A DNA stretch of 64,000 nucleotides from Bradyrhizobium sp. Tv2a-2 (GTDB lineage Bacteria > Pseudomonadota > Alphaproteobacteria > Rhizobiales > Xanthobacteraceae). Below are positions 27,950-36,455 of this stretch, piece after piece. Position 1 is the first letter of the stretch. Each line of letters opens with the position of its first letter. The translations under genes were made by a program, and so were the position numbers. The notes under the pieces are model-generated. The model searched no databases, was not told the origin of the DNA, and worked only from the letters and a program-made list of their open reading frames with translations. The stretch is taken from positions 1 through 64,000 of the forward strand of contig NZ_AXAI01000016.1 in NCBI RefSeq assembly GCF_000472425.1, written 5' to 3'.

Positions 27950-29395
27950 TTATGGCAGCCCGGCGATGGCCCGCGCCTCGCCGGTCAGTTCAAGAATATG
28001 CAGGCCGGTGTTGGCGCGGTCGACCGCGTAGATATAGCCGCGGTCGTCCGTCTCGACATTGTTGGTCTGGATCGCGACCTTGCAGCGCTCGACGCCCTCG
28101 AGCGTGACGCAGCGCTTGTCGGTCGCCGGCGTGATCGAGGGGATGAAATAGCCCACTTCCTTGGGATGATAGGGATCGCGAATGTCGAGCGCGCGCACGC
28201 CGGCATTGAAGAAGGCGATGAAGGCGAGCTTCTTGTAATAGACCGGCGCCATGCTCTCGTTGGAGGAATGCGAACCGAATCGGCCACCGCGCTCGCAGAA
28301 ATTGCCGCTCGCTTCCGGCACGGTGTAGCTCGAGATCATCATCGGCCTCGACTCCGTCGTGACGTCGGCGAACCAAACCATCTGGCGCGGCTCGCCGCAT
28401 TCGTTCTGGATCGCCTCGTCCACGATCATGACGATGTCGCGTTTATTCCCGTCCTTGTCATGCGCATATTCGGGAATCGGCATGCCGAGCATTGGAAAGG
28501 TGGTGTGCGCGCCGTTGAAGGCGCTCATCGTCAGGCGTGATATCTCGGGATAGCGCAGGTTGTCCGCGGTCGGCGCCGCCGGGCCGTGCAGCAGCTTGTC
28601 GCGATCGACGATCTGCAGGATGCCGCCCTTGTCGGTGCCGTAGCCGAAATAGACGCGGTTGCCTTGCGGCCCGGTCGAGATCGGCCCATGCAATTCGGTC
28701 GGCACCGCGCCGGTCGATCCCGGCTCCTGCCCGGGCAGGCCAAAATCCCTGATCTTCACGGGATGGGCGGGATCGGAGAGGTCATAGATTTGCGTCATGC
28801 GGCGCGTGCGCCAGTCCGGCGCGCCGGACACCAGATAGGCGATGCCAGTGTCGCATTCCCAGAAATTCTTGTGCGTGTCCTTCAGGCCCTCGCCGATCCG
28901 GGTGACAAGCGTGGGGTTTTCCGGATTGGTAACGTTCCAGATCTCATGCCCTTCGCTGCCGACCGCGCGCAGCAGATAGACCGCGTTGCGATCGCCCTTG
29001 GGCAGGGACTTGCCGTCGCAGACGCGCACCATCTGCGCGCCGCCTGATTCATATTTGCCCTCCTGCCCCGGAATGTGGTGCAGATATTTCGGATGCGCGG
29101 GGTCCGTGACGTCGACGATCGAGGTGCCGTTTGGTTCGGCCTTGCCGGTCATCGGATTGACCGGATCGGGGATCGCATCGCTGCCGCCGTGATGACCGAT
29201 ATAAGCGATCCAGCGGTCGCCCTGATGATGGATGGTCGGCTGGTAGGCGCTGCGCGCCTGCAAATCGTTGTAGCCGACCAGCCGCATGTTGGAGGCTTCC
29301 GGCGGCGCCCCGATCACCTGTTGCTGCGCTGCCGCGACACCGGCAACCACGAGGAAAGAAATAGAAAGCAACGCAACGCTGCCGCGCCCACCCAT
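27950..29395 (-). CDS. Secreted LVIVD-repeat beta-propeller protein
   Basis: 481 residues from ATG 29395, chosen because the product then starts MGGRGSVALLSISFLVVAGV, a good signal peptide; a longer start at 29530 reads through the ArsR promoter. The mature chain has propeller blades of the LVIVD type: GTSIVDVTDPAHPKYLHHIP, GHEIWNVTNPENPTLVTRIG, MTQIYDLSDPAHPVKIRDF and VRALDIRDPYHPKEVGYF. Such proteins are exported and of unknown function. It is divergent from the ArsR/SRPBCC operon. Confidence 0.85.
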   Translation of the reverse strand: MGGRGSVALLSISFLVVAGVAAAQQQVIGAPPEASNMRLVGYNDLQARSAYQPTIHHQGDRWIAYIGHHGGSDAIPDPVNPMTGKAEPNGTSIVDVTDPAHPKYLHHIPGQEGKYESGGAQMVRVCDGKSLPKGDRNAVYLLRAVGSEGHEIWNVTNPENPTLVTRIGEGLKDTHKNFWECDTGIAYLVSGAPDWRTRRMTQIYDLSDPAHPVKIRDFGLPGQEPGSTGAVPTELHGPISTGPQGNRVYFGYGTDKGGILQIVDRDKLLHGPAAPTADNLRYPEISRLTMSAFNGAHTTFPMLGMPIPEYAHDKDGNKRDIVMIVDEAIQNECGEPRQMVWFADVTTESRPMMISSYTVPEASGNFCERGGRFGSHSSNESMAPVYYKKLAFIAFFNAGVRALDIRDPYHPKEVGYFIPSITPATDKRCVTLEGVERCKVAIQTNNVETDDRGYIYAVDRANTGLHILELTGEARAIAGLP

Positions 29396-29476
29396 GCTGC
29401 ACCCCACTTTTGGAACCAATCTTCGTTGGCTGAACCGCACGCTATCACGCCCACGCCCCCTGCCAAACACACGCTC

Positions 29477-29506
29477 TTGACATGCAACCATTTGGTTGCC
29501 TATTAT
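29477..29506 (+). promoter_or_regulatory. Sigma-70 promoter with embedded operator for the ArsR/SRPBCC operon
   Basis: TTGACA (29477-29482), 18-base spacer, TATTAT (29501-29506). The palindrome GCAACC-ATTT-GGTTGC (29484-29499) fills the spacer and is the likely ArsR operator. Transcription would start near 29513, one base before the ATG, predicting a leaderless message. Confidence 0.75.
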
Positions 29507-29513
29507 CGAAACC

Positions 29514-29828
29514 ATGGATGAGGTCTTCAAAGCGCTGGCCGACGCATCACGACGGTCACTGTTGGACAGGCTTCACATCAAAAACGGTCAGACGCTGAAC
29601 GAGCTCTGCGAGGGGCTCGACATGACGCGCCAGGCCGTGACCAAGCACCTTGCGATCCTGGAGGACGCCAATCTCGTCACCACGCTTCGGCATGGCCGCG
29701 AGAAGCTGCATTATCTCAACCCGGTGCCGATCCATCAAATCGGCGAACGCTGGATCAAGAAATTCGAGCGCGCCAAGCTCACCGCGCTCAGCGAATTGAA
29801 AAAGCAACTGGAGAAGCGCCATGAGTAA
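29514..29828 (+). CDS. ArsR-family regulator of an SRPBCC operon
   Basis: 104 residues from ATG 29514. Winged helix-turn-helix of ArsR type: MDEVFKALADASRRSLLDRL, then the recognition helix LDMTRQAVTKHLAILEDANL and the wing LVTTLRHGREKLHYLNP. The N-terminal metal cysteines of ArsR/SmtB are absent, as in the subgroup that is always linked to SRPBCC (AHSA1) genes. It most likely binds the palindrome within its own promoter and represses the operon. No ribosome site precedes the ATG, in line with a leaderless mRNA. Overlaps the next gene by eight bases. Confidence 0.9.
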   Translation: MDEVFKALADASRRSLLDRLHIKNGQTLNELCEGLDMTRQAVTKHLAILEDANLVTTLRHGREKLHYLNPVPIHQIGERWIKKFERAKLTALSELKKQLEKRHE

Positions 29829-30312
29829 GCCGGAGTTCGTCTACGTCATCTACATCGCCTCGACACCGGAGAAGGTGTTTGCGGCGCTGACCGATACCGA
29901 GTCATCGCGGCTCTATTGGCACGGCAATTTCGTCGAATCGGACTGGAAGGTCGGCTCGCCATTTGCGCTTCGGCTAGCTCGACGTGAAAAGAGCGACATC
30001 ATCGGCGAGATCCTCGAATATGACCCGCCGCGCCGCCTTGCCTACTCGTTCCGCGCGCATGACGGCTCCGACGGCGGAAAGCCGTCGCGGGTGACGTTCG
30101 AATTGGAGCGCCAGAGGGATCAGGTCAGGCTGACGTTGATCCACGACCGGTTCGAGCCTGGAAGCGAGGTGCTCCAAAAGGTCAGCAAGGGCTGGCCGCT
30201 GATCCTCTCAAGTCTGAAGAGCTATGTCGAATGCGGCAAGGTCCTGTACGCACCCTGGTACGAGGAACCGGACGGAGCAGCATCGAAGATACCGGCTGGA
30301 GCGGACCGATGA
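29821..30312 (+). CDS. SRPBCC (AHSA1-like) protein 1
   Basis: 163 residues of the START/Bet v1-like AHSA1 family: YVIYIASTPEKVFAALTDTE, then WKVGSPFALRLA, DIIGEILEYDPPRRLAYSFR and the C-terminal helix SKGWPLILSSLKSYVECGK. The fold forms a hydrophobic cavity for a small ligand. Overlap with arsR suggests coupled translation. It is the first of three tandem paralogs sharing the STPEKV.ALT and GWP.IL.SLKS motifs; an extra C-terminal tail of about 20 residues is not conserved. Confidence 0.88.
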   Translation: MSKPEFVYVIYIASTPEKVFAALTDTESSRLYWHGNFVESDWKVGSPFALRLARREKSDIIGEILEYDPPRRLAYSFRAHDGSDGGKPSRVTFELERQRDQVRLTLIHDRFEPGSEVLQKVSKGWPLILSSLKSYVECGKVLYAPWYEEPDGAASKIPAGADR

Positions 30313-30776
30313 AGCGGCCGGAATTCGTCTACGTCACCTATATCGAGACCACGCCGGAGAAACTGTGGGAGGCGTTGACCTCTTCCGAGTTCAGCACGCG
30401 CTACTGGTTCAACACCGAGCTGCGTTCGGACTGGAGGATCGGCTCGTCCATCGCGCTGGTGATGAACGGCCAGACCACCGATGTCGGCGAGATCCTGGAA
30501 GCCGAACCGCCACGCCGGCTCTCCTATACATTCAAGCACGTCCTCGACGAGGAACTGAAGAAGGAGCCGGCCTCCAAGGTCGTCTTTACGCTCGAGCCTC
30601 ATGGCAAGGTCGTGAAGCTGACACTGACCCATGAAGGGTTTGTCGAGGGTGGCAAGATGCTCGACGGTATCTCCAAGGGCTGGCCGGCGATCCTCGCGAG
30701 CCTCAAGAGCCTGCTGGAATCCGGCGAGCCGCTCGTAATTCCGTCCGCCGCCCTCGGTATCGAAGGATTTGAGTGA
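30309..30776 (+). CDS. SRPBCC (AHSA1-like) protein 2
   Basis: 155 residues from ATG 30309, which overlaps the previous stop as ATGA; an in-frame start at 30231 would bury 26 residues in the previous gene. Same family layout: FVYVTYIETTPEKLWEALTS, YWFNTELRSDWRIGSSIALV, VGEILEAEPPRRLSYTFKHV and GWPAILASLKSLLESG. Second of the tandem trio. Ligand and reaction unknown. Confidence 0.88.
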   Translation: MKRPEFVYVTYIETTPEKLWEALTSSEFSTRYWFNTELRSDWRIGSSIALVMNGQTTDVGEILEAEPPRRLSYTFKHVLDEELKKEPASKVVFTLEPHGKVVKLTLTHEGFVEGGKMLDGISKGWPAILASLKSLLESGEPLVIPSAALGIEGFE

Positions 30777-30780
30777 GATC

Positions 30781-31293
30781 ATGGACATCACAAGCTTCAA
30801 GCCGACGCTGGTCTACACCATCTACATCGCGTCCACGCCGCAGAAGGTCTGGCAGGCGCTGACCAGCGCCGAGTTCAGCCGGCAATATTTCTTCGGCAAT
30901 TCGGTCGAGATCGAGCCGAAGGTCGGCGGCGCCTTCATCGTCCGCACGCCCGACGGCGCGCTGCATATTTCGGGCGAGGTGATCGAATGCGAGCTTGAGA
31001 GGAAGCTGACCGTGACGTTTAATGTCAACTGGCCGGCGCTGATCGAGAAGCTCGGGCAGACGCTCGTCACCTATGAGATCGAGCCGGCCGGCGACGCCGT
31101 CCGCTTGACGCTGACGGAAGCGCATGAGCGGGAGCTCGGCGAAGACATCCTCTCGGGTGGCCGCCAGGGCTGGCCCGCGATCCTCTCGAGCCTCAAGAGC
31201 GTGCTCGAGACCGGCAAGCCCCTGGCCGTCAAGATGGCCCCGCCGCAGCGGATGCTGGACGCGCTAAAGGCGATGGGGATTGCGACACCCTGA
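30781..31293 (+). CDS. SRPBCC (AHSA1-like) protein 3
   Basis: 170 residues from ATG 30781, four bases after the previous stop. LVYTIYIASTPQKVWQALTS opens the fold, SRQYFFGNSVEIEPKVGGAF follows, and the closing helix is GWPAILSSLKSVLETGK. It is the most diverged of the three and carries about 15 extra C-terminal residues. Last gene of the ArsR operon; a short GC-rich repeat piece follows at about 31295-31325. Confidence 0.88.
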   Translation: MDITSFKPTLVYTIYIASTPQKVWQALTSAEFSRQYFFGNSVEIEPKVGGAFIVRTPDGALHISGEVIECELERKLTVTFNVNWPALIEKLGQTLVTYEIEPAGDAVRLTLTEAHERELGEDILSGGRQGWPAILSSLKSVLETGKPLAVKMAPPQRMLDALKAMGIATP

Positions 31294-31328
31294 ACGTCGT
31301 CCCGGCTTTCGCCGGGGCTGGGTGGCGA

Positions 31329-32936
31329 TCAGCCCCTTGTGCGGAGGTCGCGGCGCAGCACCTTGCCCGTCGCGGTCATCGGCAGCGTTTCCGTGAACTC
31401 CACGTGCCGCGGATATTCATGCGCGGCGAGCTTCACCTTCACGAAATCCTGGATCTCGCGTGCAAGCTCCTCGCCCGGCGCGAAGCCGGGGCGCAGCACG
31501 ATCCAGGCCTTCACCGCCTCGGTACGAACGGGATCGGGAATGCCGACCACGGCCGCCATCGCCACCGCCGGATGCTTCAACAACGTGTCCTCGATCTCGC
31601 CGGGGCCGATGCGATAGCCGGCGCTGGTGATGACATCGTCCTCGCGGCTCATGTACCAGAAATAGCCGTCCTCATCCTGGCGGCCGAGATCGCCGGTCAA
31701 AAGAAAGCCGCCGGCATATTTTTTCGCAGTCGCTTCCGGATTGCGCCAATACTCAATCATGGTGATAGGGTTCGGCTGCCTCACGCCAATGATGCCGCGC
31801 TCGCCGCGCGGCAACTCCCTGCCCTTCTCATCGACAACACGAACGTCGAAGCCCGGAGTCGGCCTGCCCATCGACCCCGGCCTGATCGGAAACAATCTTG
31901 CGTTGTTGCCGACCACGAGGTTGCACTCGGTCTGGCCGTAGATCTCATGCGCCTCAACTCCGAAGGTCGCGCGCACCCAATCCAACAGCTCCGCACCGAG
32001 CGACTCGCCGCCGGAGAAGATGCTGCGCAGCTTCACGCCCGAGTGCCTCGCATTCGCCTGCCGCAACAGCTTCAGCGCAGTCGGCGGCAGGAACACGTTG
32101 CGGACTGCGTGTTTCGCCATCAGCTCCATCGCCGCCTGCGGCTCAAACTTCCTGGCACGATGGCCGACCACCGGCACGCCATGATACCAGGCCGGAAACA
32201 GCGCATCGAACAGGCCGCCGATCCAGGCCCAGTCGGCCGGCGTCCACATGATGTCGGCTGGCCTCGGCAGGAAGTCGTGCGCCATCTCGACATTGGGCAG
32301 ATGTCCCAGCAGCACGCGATGCGCGTGCAGCGCGCCCTTGGGATTTCCCGTGGTGCCGGAGGTGTAGATGATGATGGCGGGATCGTCGCAGGACGTGTCG
32401 ACCGTCGGAAAATGATCGGCGCCGCGCTCGAGCTCCGCCCAGAACGATTTTGCGCCCCCCGACGCACGTCCCGCGACATAGATGCTCTTCAGCTCCGGCA
32501 GGCGGCTGCGGATTTTTGCGAGCTTCTCGAAGCCGCCTTCATCCGTCACCACCGCCTTGGCGCCGGAATTCTGCAGGCGGAATTCCAGTGCATCCTCGCC
32601 GAACAGCGTGAACAGCGGCACCGAGATCAAGCCTGCGCGAAACGCGGCGAGATGCGCGATCGGCAACTCAAGCGATTGCGACAGGAACACCGCGACCCGG
32701 TCGCCGCGGTCAAGCCCGTCCGCCTTCAGCACATTGGCAAAGCGGCTGGACAAGCGCTTCATCTCGTCGAACGAACTCCGCTGCGCGGTGCCATCCTCGT
32801 CGACATAGATCAGCGCGAGACGGTTCGTGCCATCGGCATGGCGATCGCAGCAGGCGGTCGCGATGTTGAACTGCGCCGGGATGTCCCAGCGGAAGTCACG
32901 GTAAAGCTCGTCGTAGCTGGACGTTTCCTTGAGCAT
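31329..32936 (-). CDS. AMP-dependent acyl-CoA synthetase
   Basis: 535 residues from ATG 32936 (MLKETSSYDELYRDFRW); longer starts read into a dispersed repeat at 32956-33040 and are rejected. Motifs of the ANL superfamily are complete: P-loop-like IIYTSGTTGNPKGALHAH, YGQTECNLVVGN, TGDLGRQDEDGYFWY, hinge SREDDVITSAGYRIGPGEIE and the catalytic lysine in MTATGKVLRRDL. It activates a short- or medium-chain carboxylic acid to its CoA thioester via an acyl-AMP. Chain specificity is not readable. Monocistronic. Confidence 0.92.
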   Translation of the reverse strand: MLKETSSYDELYRDFRWDIPAQFNIATACCDRHADGTNRLALIYVDEDGTAQRSSFDEMKRLSSRFANVLKADGLDRGDRVAVFLSQSLELPIAHLAAFRAGLISVPLFTLFGEDALEFRLQNSGAKAVVTDEGGFEKLAKIRSRLPELKSIYVAGRASGGAKSFWAELERGADHFPTVDTSCDDPAIIIYTSGTTGNPKGALHAHRVLLGHLPNVEMAHDFLPRPADIMWTPADWAWIGGLFDALFPAWYHGVPVVGHRARKFEPQAAMELMAKHAVRNVFLPPTALKLLRQANARHSGVKLRSIFSGGESLGAELLDWVRATFGVEAHEIYGQTECNLVVGNNARLFPIRPGSMGRPTPGFDVRVVDEKGRELPRGERGIIGVRQPNPITMIEYWRNPEATAKKYAGGFLLTGDLGRQDEDGYFWYMSREDDVITSAGYRIGPGEIEDTLLKHPAVAMAAVVGIPDPVRTEAVKAWIVLRPGFAPGEELAREIQDFVKVKLAAHEYPRHVEFTETLPMTATGKVLRRDLRTRG

Positions 32937-32955
32937 GGCCCGACCGTTTCCTCTC

Positions 32956-33040
32956 GTCATGGCCGGGCATCGTCCCGGCCATCCACGTTTTGCGGCAAAT
33001 TCTAAAGACGTGGATGCCCGGGACAAGCCCGGGCAAGACG
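32956..33040. repeat. Dispersed palindromic repeat (GTCATGGCCGGG type)
   Basis: GTCATGGCCGGGCATCGTCC, GGCCATCCACGTTTT, then after a short gap AAAGACGTGGATGCCCGGGA and CAAGCCCGGGCAAGAC. The two halves are inverted copies, giving a long imperfect hairpin. This form is common in Bradyrhizobium intergenic DNA. It lies upstream of the acyl-CoA synthetase. Confidence 0.75.
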
Positions 33041-33102
33041 ATGCGGCGGTGATTTAGCAGGCCAGCCGGGTCGTGACCGCGGAAAGCGCGAAGGCTCCAC
33101 GC

Positions 33103-33558
33103 CTAGCCCGTCAACGCGGCCTTGACGAGGCCGCTCGCCCTCGCGAAATCCATCTGTCCGGTGTATTTCGCCTTCAAGGCCGCGATTACCTTGCCCATGT
33201 CCTTGATGCCGGCGGCACCGGTCTCGGCGATGATGGCGGAGATCGCCGCTTTCACCTCGTCGTCCGACATCTGTTTCGGCAGATAGGCCGAGATGATCGC
33301 GATCTCCTCGCGCTCCTGCGCGGCAAGCTCGGCGCGGCCGCCTTTGTCATAGAGCTCGACCGCCTCCTGACGCTGCTTGATCATCTTCTGCAGCACGGAA
33401 AGCAGATCGGCGTCCGACAGCGGCGGCTTACCCTCCCCGCGCGCGGCGATGTCGGCGTTCTTGATGGTCGAATTGACCATGCGCAACGTGCCGAGCTTGC
33501 GCTCGTCCTTGGCCTTCATGGCCTCCTTCACGGCAGTGTTGATGTCGTCGCGCAGCAT
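33103..33558 (-). CDS. GatB/YqeY domain protein
   Basis: 151 residues from ATG 33558 with AAGGA eight bases upstream. MLRDDINTAVKEAMKAKDER and LGTLRMVNSTIKNADIAARG open the family; ISAYLPKQMSDDEVKAAISA and the end GKVIAALKAKYTGQMDFARA complete it. The YqeY helical domain resembles the tRNA-binding tail of GatB, so a role with tRNA amidation is often assumed but not shown. Divergent from carA, as is usual in alphaproteobacteria. Confidence 0.93.
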   Translation of the reverse strand: MLRDDINTAVKEAMKAKDERKLGTLRMVNSTIKNADIAARGEGKPPLSDADLLSVLQKMIKQRQEAVELYDKGGRAELAAQEREEIAIISAYLPKQMSDDEVKAAISAIIAETGAAGIKDMGKVIAALKAKYTGQMDFARASGLVKAALTG

Positions 33559-33622
33559 TGGCGTCGTCCTTTTTCGCTCAAAACACGATGGGATCACCAT
33601 CGCATTTTGAGCTTTCATAATT

Positions 33623-33670
33623 GAGCATGATCTTTTCGGAAAACCGGTGTCCACTTTTCCGGATCATGCT
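33623..33670. repeat. Palindromic repeat upstream of carA
   Basis: AGCATGATCTTTTCGGAAAA and its imperfect inverse TTTTCCGGATCATGCT flank CCGGTGTCCAC. The TCCGGATCATGCT part recurs near 48640-48652. It separates the YqeY gene from carA. Confidence 0.65.
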
Positions 33671-33830
33671 GCCAGGCCCTGATCTAGGCCGTTCGCCAGC
33701 CCGAAACAACCTGAGTTCAGCCCGCCGGCCGCCTTCCCGCCCGGATCGGCCCGAATATGCGGAAAACGCATGTGAATCGGCCCTTCCCGGCTTTGACGCG
33801 GGCCGCCTCGGGGACTATGTAGGGCCCATC

Positions 33831-35021
33831 ATGACGACACCCGACAATGACGCCGCCTGGCCGGACCACAAACCGACCGCGCTGTTAGTGCTCGCCGATG
33901 GCACGGTGCTGGAAGGCTTTGGGCTCGGTGCCGAGGGCCACGCCGTGGGCGAGGTCTGCTTCAACACCGCCATGACCGGCTATGAGGAGATCCTGACCGA
34001 TCCCTCCTATGCCGGCCAGCTCATCACCTTCACCTTCCCGCATATTGGCAACGTCGGCACCAATGAGGAAGACATCGAGACGGTGAACATGGCGGCAACG
34101 CCCGGCGCGCGCGGGGTGATCCTGCGCACCGCCATCACCGGTCCCTCCAACTACCGCGCCACTCGCCATCTCGACCAATGGCTGAAGGCGCGCGGCATCA
34201 TCGGTCTTTCCGGCATCGACACCCGCGCGCTGACCGCTTTGATCCGCAGCAAGGGCATGCCCAATGCCGTGATCGCGCATGCGCGCGACGGCAAGTTCGA
34301 CCTGCATGGCCTGAAGGAAGAGGCGCGGGAATGGCCGGGGCTCGAGGGCATGGACCTCGTGCCGATGGTCACCTCCGGCCAGCGCTTCACCTGGGACGAA
34401 ACGCCCTGGGTTTGGAATGAGGGTTTCGGCCGGCAGGACGATCCCGAATTCAACGTCGTCGCCGTTGACTATGGCATCAAGCGCAACATCCTGCGGCTGC
34501 TCGCGGGCGTCGGGTGCAAGGTCACGGTGGTGCCGGCGACCACGTCGGCCGACGATATCCTGGCGATGAAGCCGGACGGCGTGTTCCTGTCCAACGGACC
34601 CGGTGATCCCGCCGCAACCGGCAAATATGCCGTGCCCGTCATCCAGAAGGTGATCGAGTCGGGCACGCCGACGTTCGGCATCTGCTTAGGGCACCAGATG
34701 CTCGGGCTCGCCGTCGGCGCCCGGACGATGAAAATGCATCAGGGCCACCATGGCGCCAACCACCCGGTGAAGGACGAGACGACCGGCAAGGTCGAGATCA
34801 CCTCCATGAACCATGGTTTTGCCGTGGACCAGGCCACGCTGCCCAAGGACGCCAAGCAGACCCATGTCTCGCTGTTCGATGGCTCCAATTGCGGCATCGC
34901 GCTCGAAGGCAAGCCGGTGTTTTCGGTGCAGTACCATCCGGAGGCCTCGCCGGGCCCGCGAGACTCGCATTATTTGTTCCAGCGTTTTGCCGATCTGATG
35001 CGGGACAAGAAGCGGGCGTAG
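33831..35021 (+). CDS. carA: Carbamoyl-phosphate synthase small subunit
   Basis: 396 residues from ATG 33831, where conserved sequence begins (KPTALLVLADGTVLEGFGLG); in-frame sequence upstream is repeat-derived. The N-terminal CPSase_sm domain has GEVCFNTAMTGYEEILTDPS; the C-terminal class I amidotransferase has nucleophile Cys285 in FGICLGHQML and the His/Glu of VQYHPEASPGP. It supplies ammonia from glutamine to CarB for arginine and pyrimidine synthesis. carB lies 4.2 kb downstream, not adjacent. Confidence 0.97.
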   Translation: MTTPDNDAAWPDHKPTALLVLADGTVLEGFGLGAEGHAVGEVCFNTAMTGYEEILTDPSYAGQLITFTFPHIGNVGTNEEDIETVNMAATPGARGVILRTAITGPSNYRATRHLDQWLKARGIIGLSGIDTRALTALIRSKGMPNAVIAHARDGKFDLHGLKEEAREWPGLEGMDLVPMVTSGQRFTWDETPWVWNEGFGRQDDPEFNVVAVDYGIKRNILRLLAGVGCKVTVVPATTSADDILAMKPDGVFLSNGPGDPAATGKYAVPVIQKVIESGTPTFGICLGHQMLGLAVGARTMKMHQGHHGANHPVKDETTGKVEITSMNHGFAVDQATLPKDAKQTHVSLFDGSNCGIALEGKPVFSVQYHPEASPGPRDSHYLFQRFADLMRDKKRA

Positions 35022-35042
35022 GCCATGCCCTTAGTCTCGCGC

Positions 35043-35122
35043 GTCATTCCGGGGCGCCTCGCAGAGGCGAGCCCGTAATCTCGAGATTCCGGGCTCGATG
35101 CTTCGCATCGCCCCGGAATGAC
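35043..35122. repeat. Dispersed palindromic repeat, copy 2
   Basis: Ends CGTCATTCCGGGG and CCCCGGAATGAC with inner TCTCGAGATTCCGGGCTC and GATGCTTCGCATCG. Same family as 23850-23953 but about 24 bases shorter. It follows carA and may serve as its transcript end. Confidence 0.78.
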
Positions 35123-35199
35123 CAGCGATAACGCTACTCGGAACATCCCCACCTCGCACGGGGTTGATCCGCGAATAGTCTGTTCGCGGGAGACGTGCC

Positions 35200-35724
35200 A
35201 TGGAAGCGGTCATGGAGAAGACAAAACCCCTCACCTTCCAGTTCGAGGACGACGGGCTTGTGCCGAACAATCCGCTGCCCTTCATCATCTACAAGCGCGT
35301 GATCGACGTCGATAACGCGCAGCCCGAGCGCACGATCGAGCAGGTCTTCGCTGACAATCGCTGGGGCAGCATGTGGCGCAACGGCATCTACGACTACCTG
35401 CACTACCATGCGACCGCGCACGAAGTGCTCGGCATCGCGCGCGGACAGGCGCGCGTCCGCTTCGGCGGCGACCACGGCAAGGTGCTCGAGGTCACCGCTG
35501 GCGATGTCGCGATCCTGCCGGCCGGCACGGGCCATCAATGCCTGTTCGCGACCCGCGATCTCTCGGTGATCGGCGCCTACCCGCCTGGACAGACCATGGA
35601 GATCACGCGTCCCACGCCGGACAACCATGCGAAGGCGCTGAAGACAATTCCGCGCGTTGCGCTGCCGGAGACCGATCCGGTCATGGGCGAGGATGGGCCG
35701 CTGGTGAGATTGTGGAAGCGATGA
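35200..35724 (+). CDS. Cytosolic cupin (YjlB-like) protein
   Basis: 174 residues; a second in-frame ATG four codons in (35212) is an alternative start. No signal peptide. The first cupin motif is YLHYHATAHEVLGIARGQAR, with three histidines in metal-binding positions, followed by VTAGDVAILPAGTGHQCL as motif two. An N-terminal arm (NNPLPFIIYKRVID) and the C-terminal TRPTPDNHAKAL segment match YjlB-type cupins of unknown function. Monocistronic, between two repeats and dps. Confidence 0.82.
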   Translation: MEAVMEKTKPLTFQFEDDGLVPNNPLPFIIYKRVIDVDNAQPERTIEQVFADNRWGSMWRNGIYDYLHYHATAHEVLGIARGQARVRFGGDHGKVLEVTAGDVAILPAGTGHQCLFATRDLSVIGAYPPGQTMEITRPTPDNHAKALKTIPRVALPETDPVMGEDGPLVRLWKR

Positions 35725-35814
35725 CGCGATCCCACGGCGACGTCGCCGGGCGCAGGCCGGGAGGAAGCTCCGGGTGATCGTTCTTCGCAAGATACGCGAT
35801 CGCAGCAATACCCG

Positions 35815-36342
35815 TTACGCTGCGTTGCTGCCTTCCTGGCGGCTGGCTTCGAACAGGAACCAGGTGCGGCGCTCGGTCTCGTCGATGAAGGTCTCGAGCA
35901 GGCCGGCGGTGCCGGAATCCTCATGATCGTCGCACAGCTTGTGGGCCTTGCGCATGGCGGCGGCCATATGCTTGTTGTCTTCCATCAATTCGCGCAGCAT
36001 CTCGCGCGGCGGCACATAGTCCTCGTCGTTGTCCCTGATGGTCTGCAGCTTGGCGACCTGGCCGATCGAGCGCAGCGTGATGGCCCCGAGCTTGCGGACG
36101 CGCTCGGCGAGCTGGTCGGTGGTGGCGAAGATCGCATCCGACTGCTCATCCAGCATCAGGTGATAGTCATGGAAATGGCGGCCGCTGACATGCCAGTGGA
36201 AGTTCTTGGTCTTCAGGTAGAGCGCGAACGCATCCGCCAGAAGAACGTTGAGCGCCGCCGAAATCTTCTCGGCCGCCGCTTTCGACAGGTCCGTGGGAGT
36301 GTCGAGATCATGTGAAATTTTATCGGGCCTGGCTTTGCTCAC
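35815..36342 (-). CDS. dps: Dps-family ferritin-like protein
   Basis: 175 residues from a GTG at 36342 with GGAAGG six bases upstream. The four-helix Dps fold is clear, with the ferroxidase stretch TKNFHWHVSGRHFHDYHLML then DEQSDAIFATTDQLAERVRK and a C-terminal FIDETERRTWFLFEAS. It stores iron using hydrogen peroxide and protects DNA in starvation or oxidative stress. The N-terminal tail is short and only mildly basic. Divergent from the methyltransferase gene. Confidence 0.93.
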   Translation of the reverse strand: MSKARPDKISHDLDTPTDLSKAAAEKISAALNVLLADAFALYLKTKNFHWHVSGRHFHDYHLMLDEQSDAIFATTDQLAERVRKLGAITLRSIGQVAKLQTIRDNDEDYVPPREMLRELMEDNKHMAAAMRKAHKLCDDHEDSGTAGLLETFIDETERRTWFLFEASRQEGSNAA

Positions 36343-36455
36343 GTTAAACCTTCCTGTTAGGAACCGGCGATGGACACGGGTTTTCAAACCCGTTAACGCA
36401 TCACGATTGGACCCGTTCCTCGTCAGGAACCGCGCACTCTCATTAAAGACAATCT

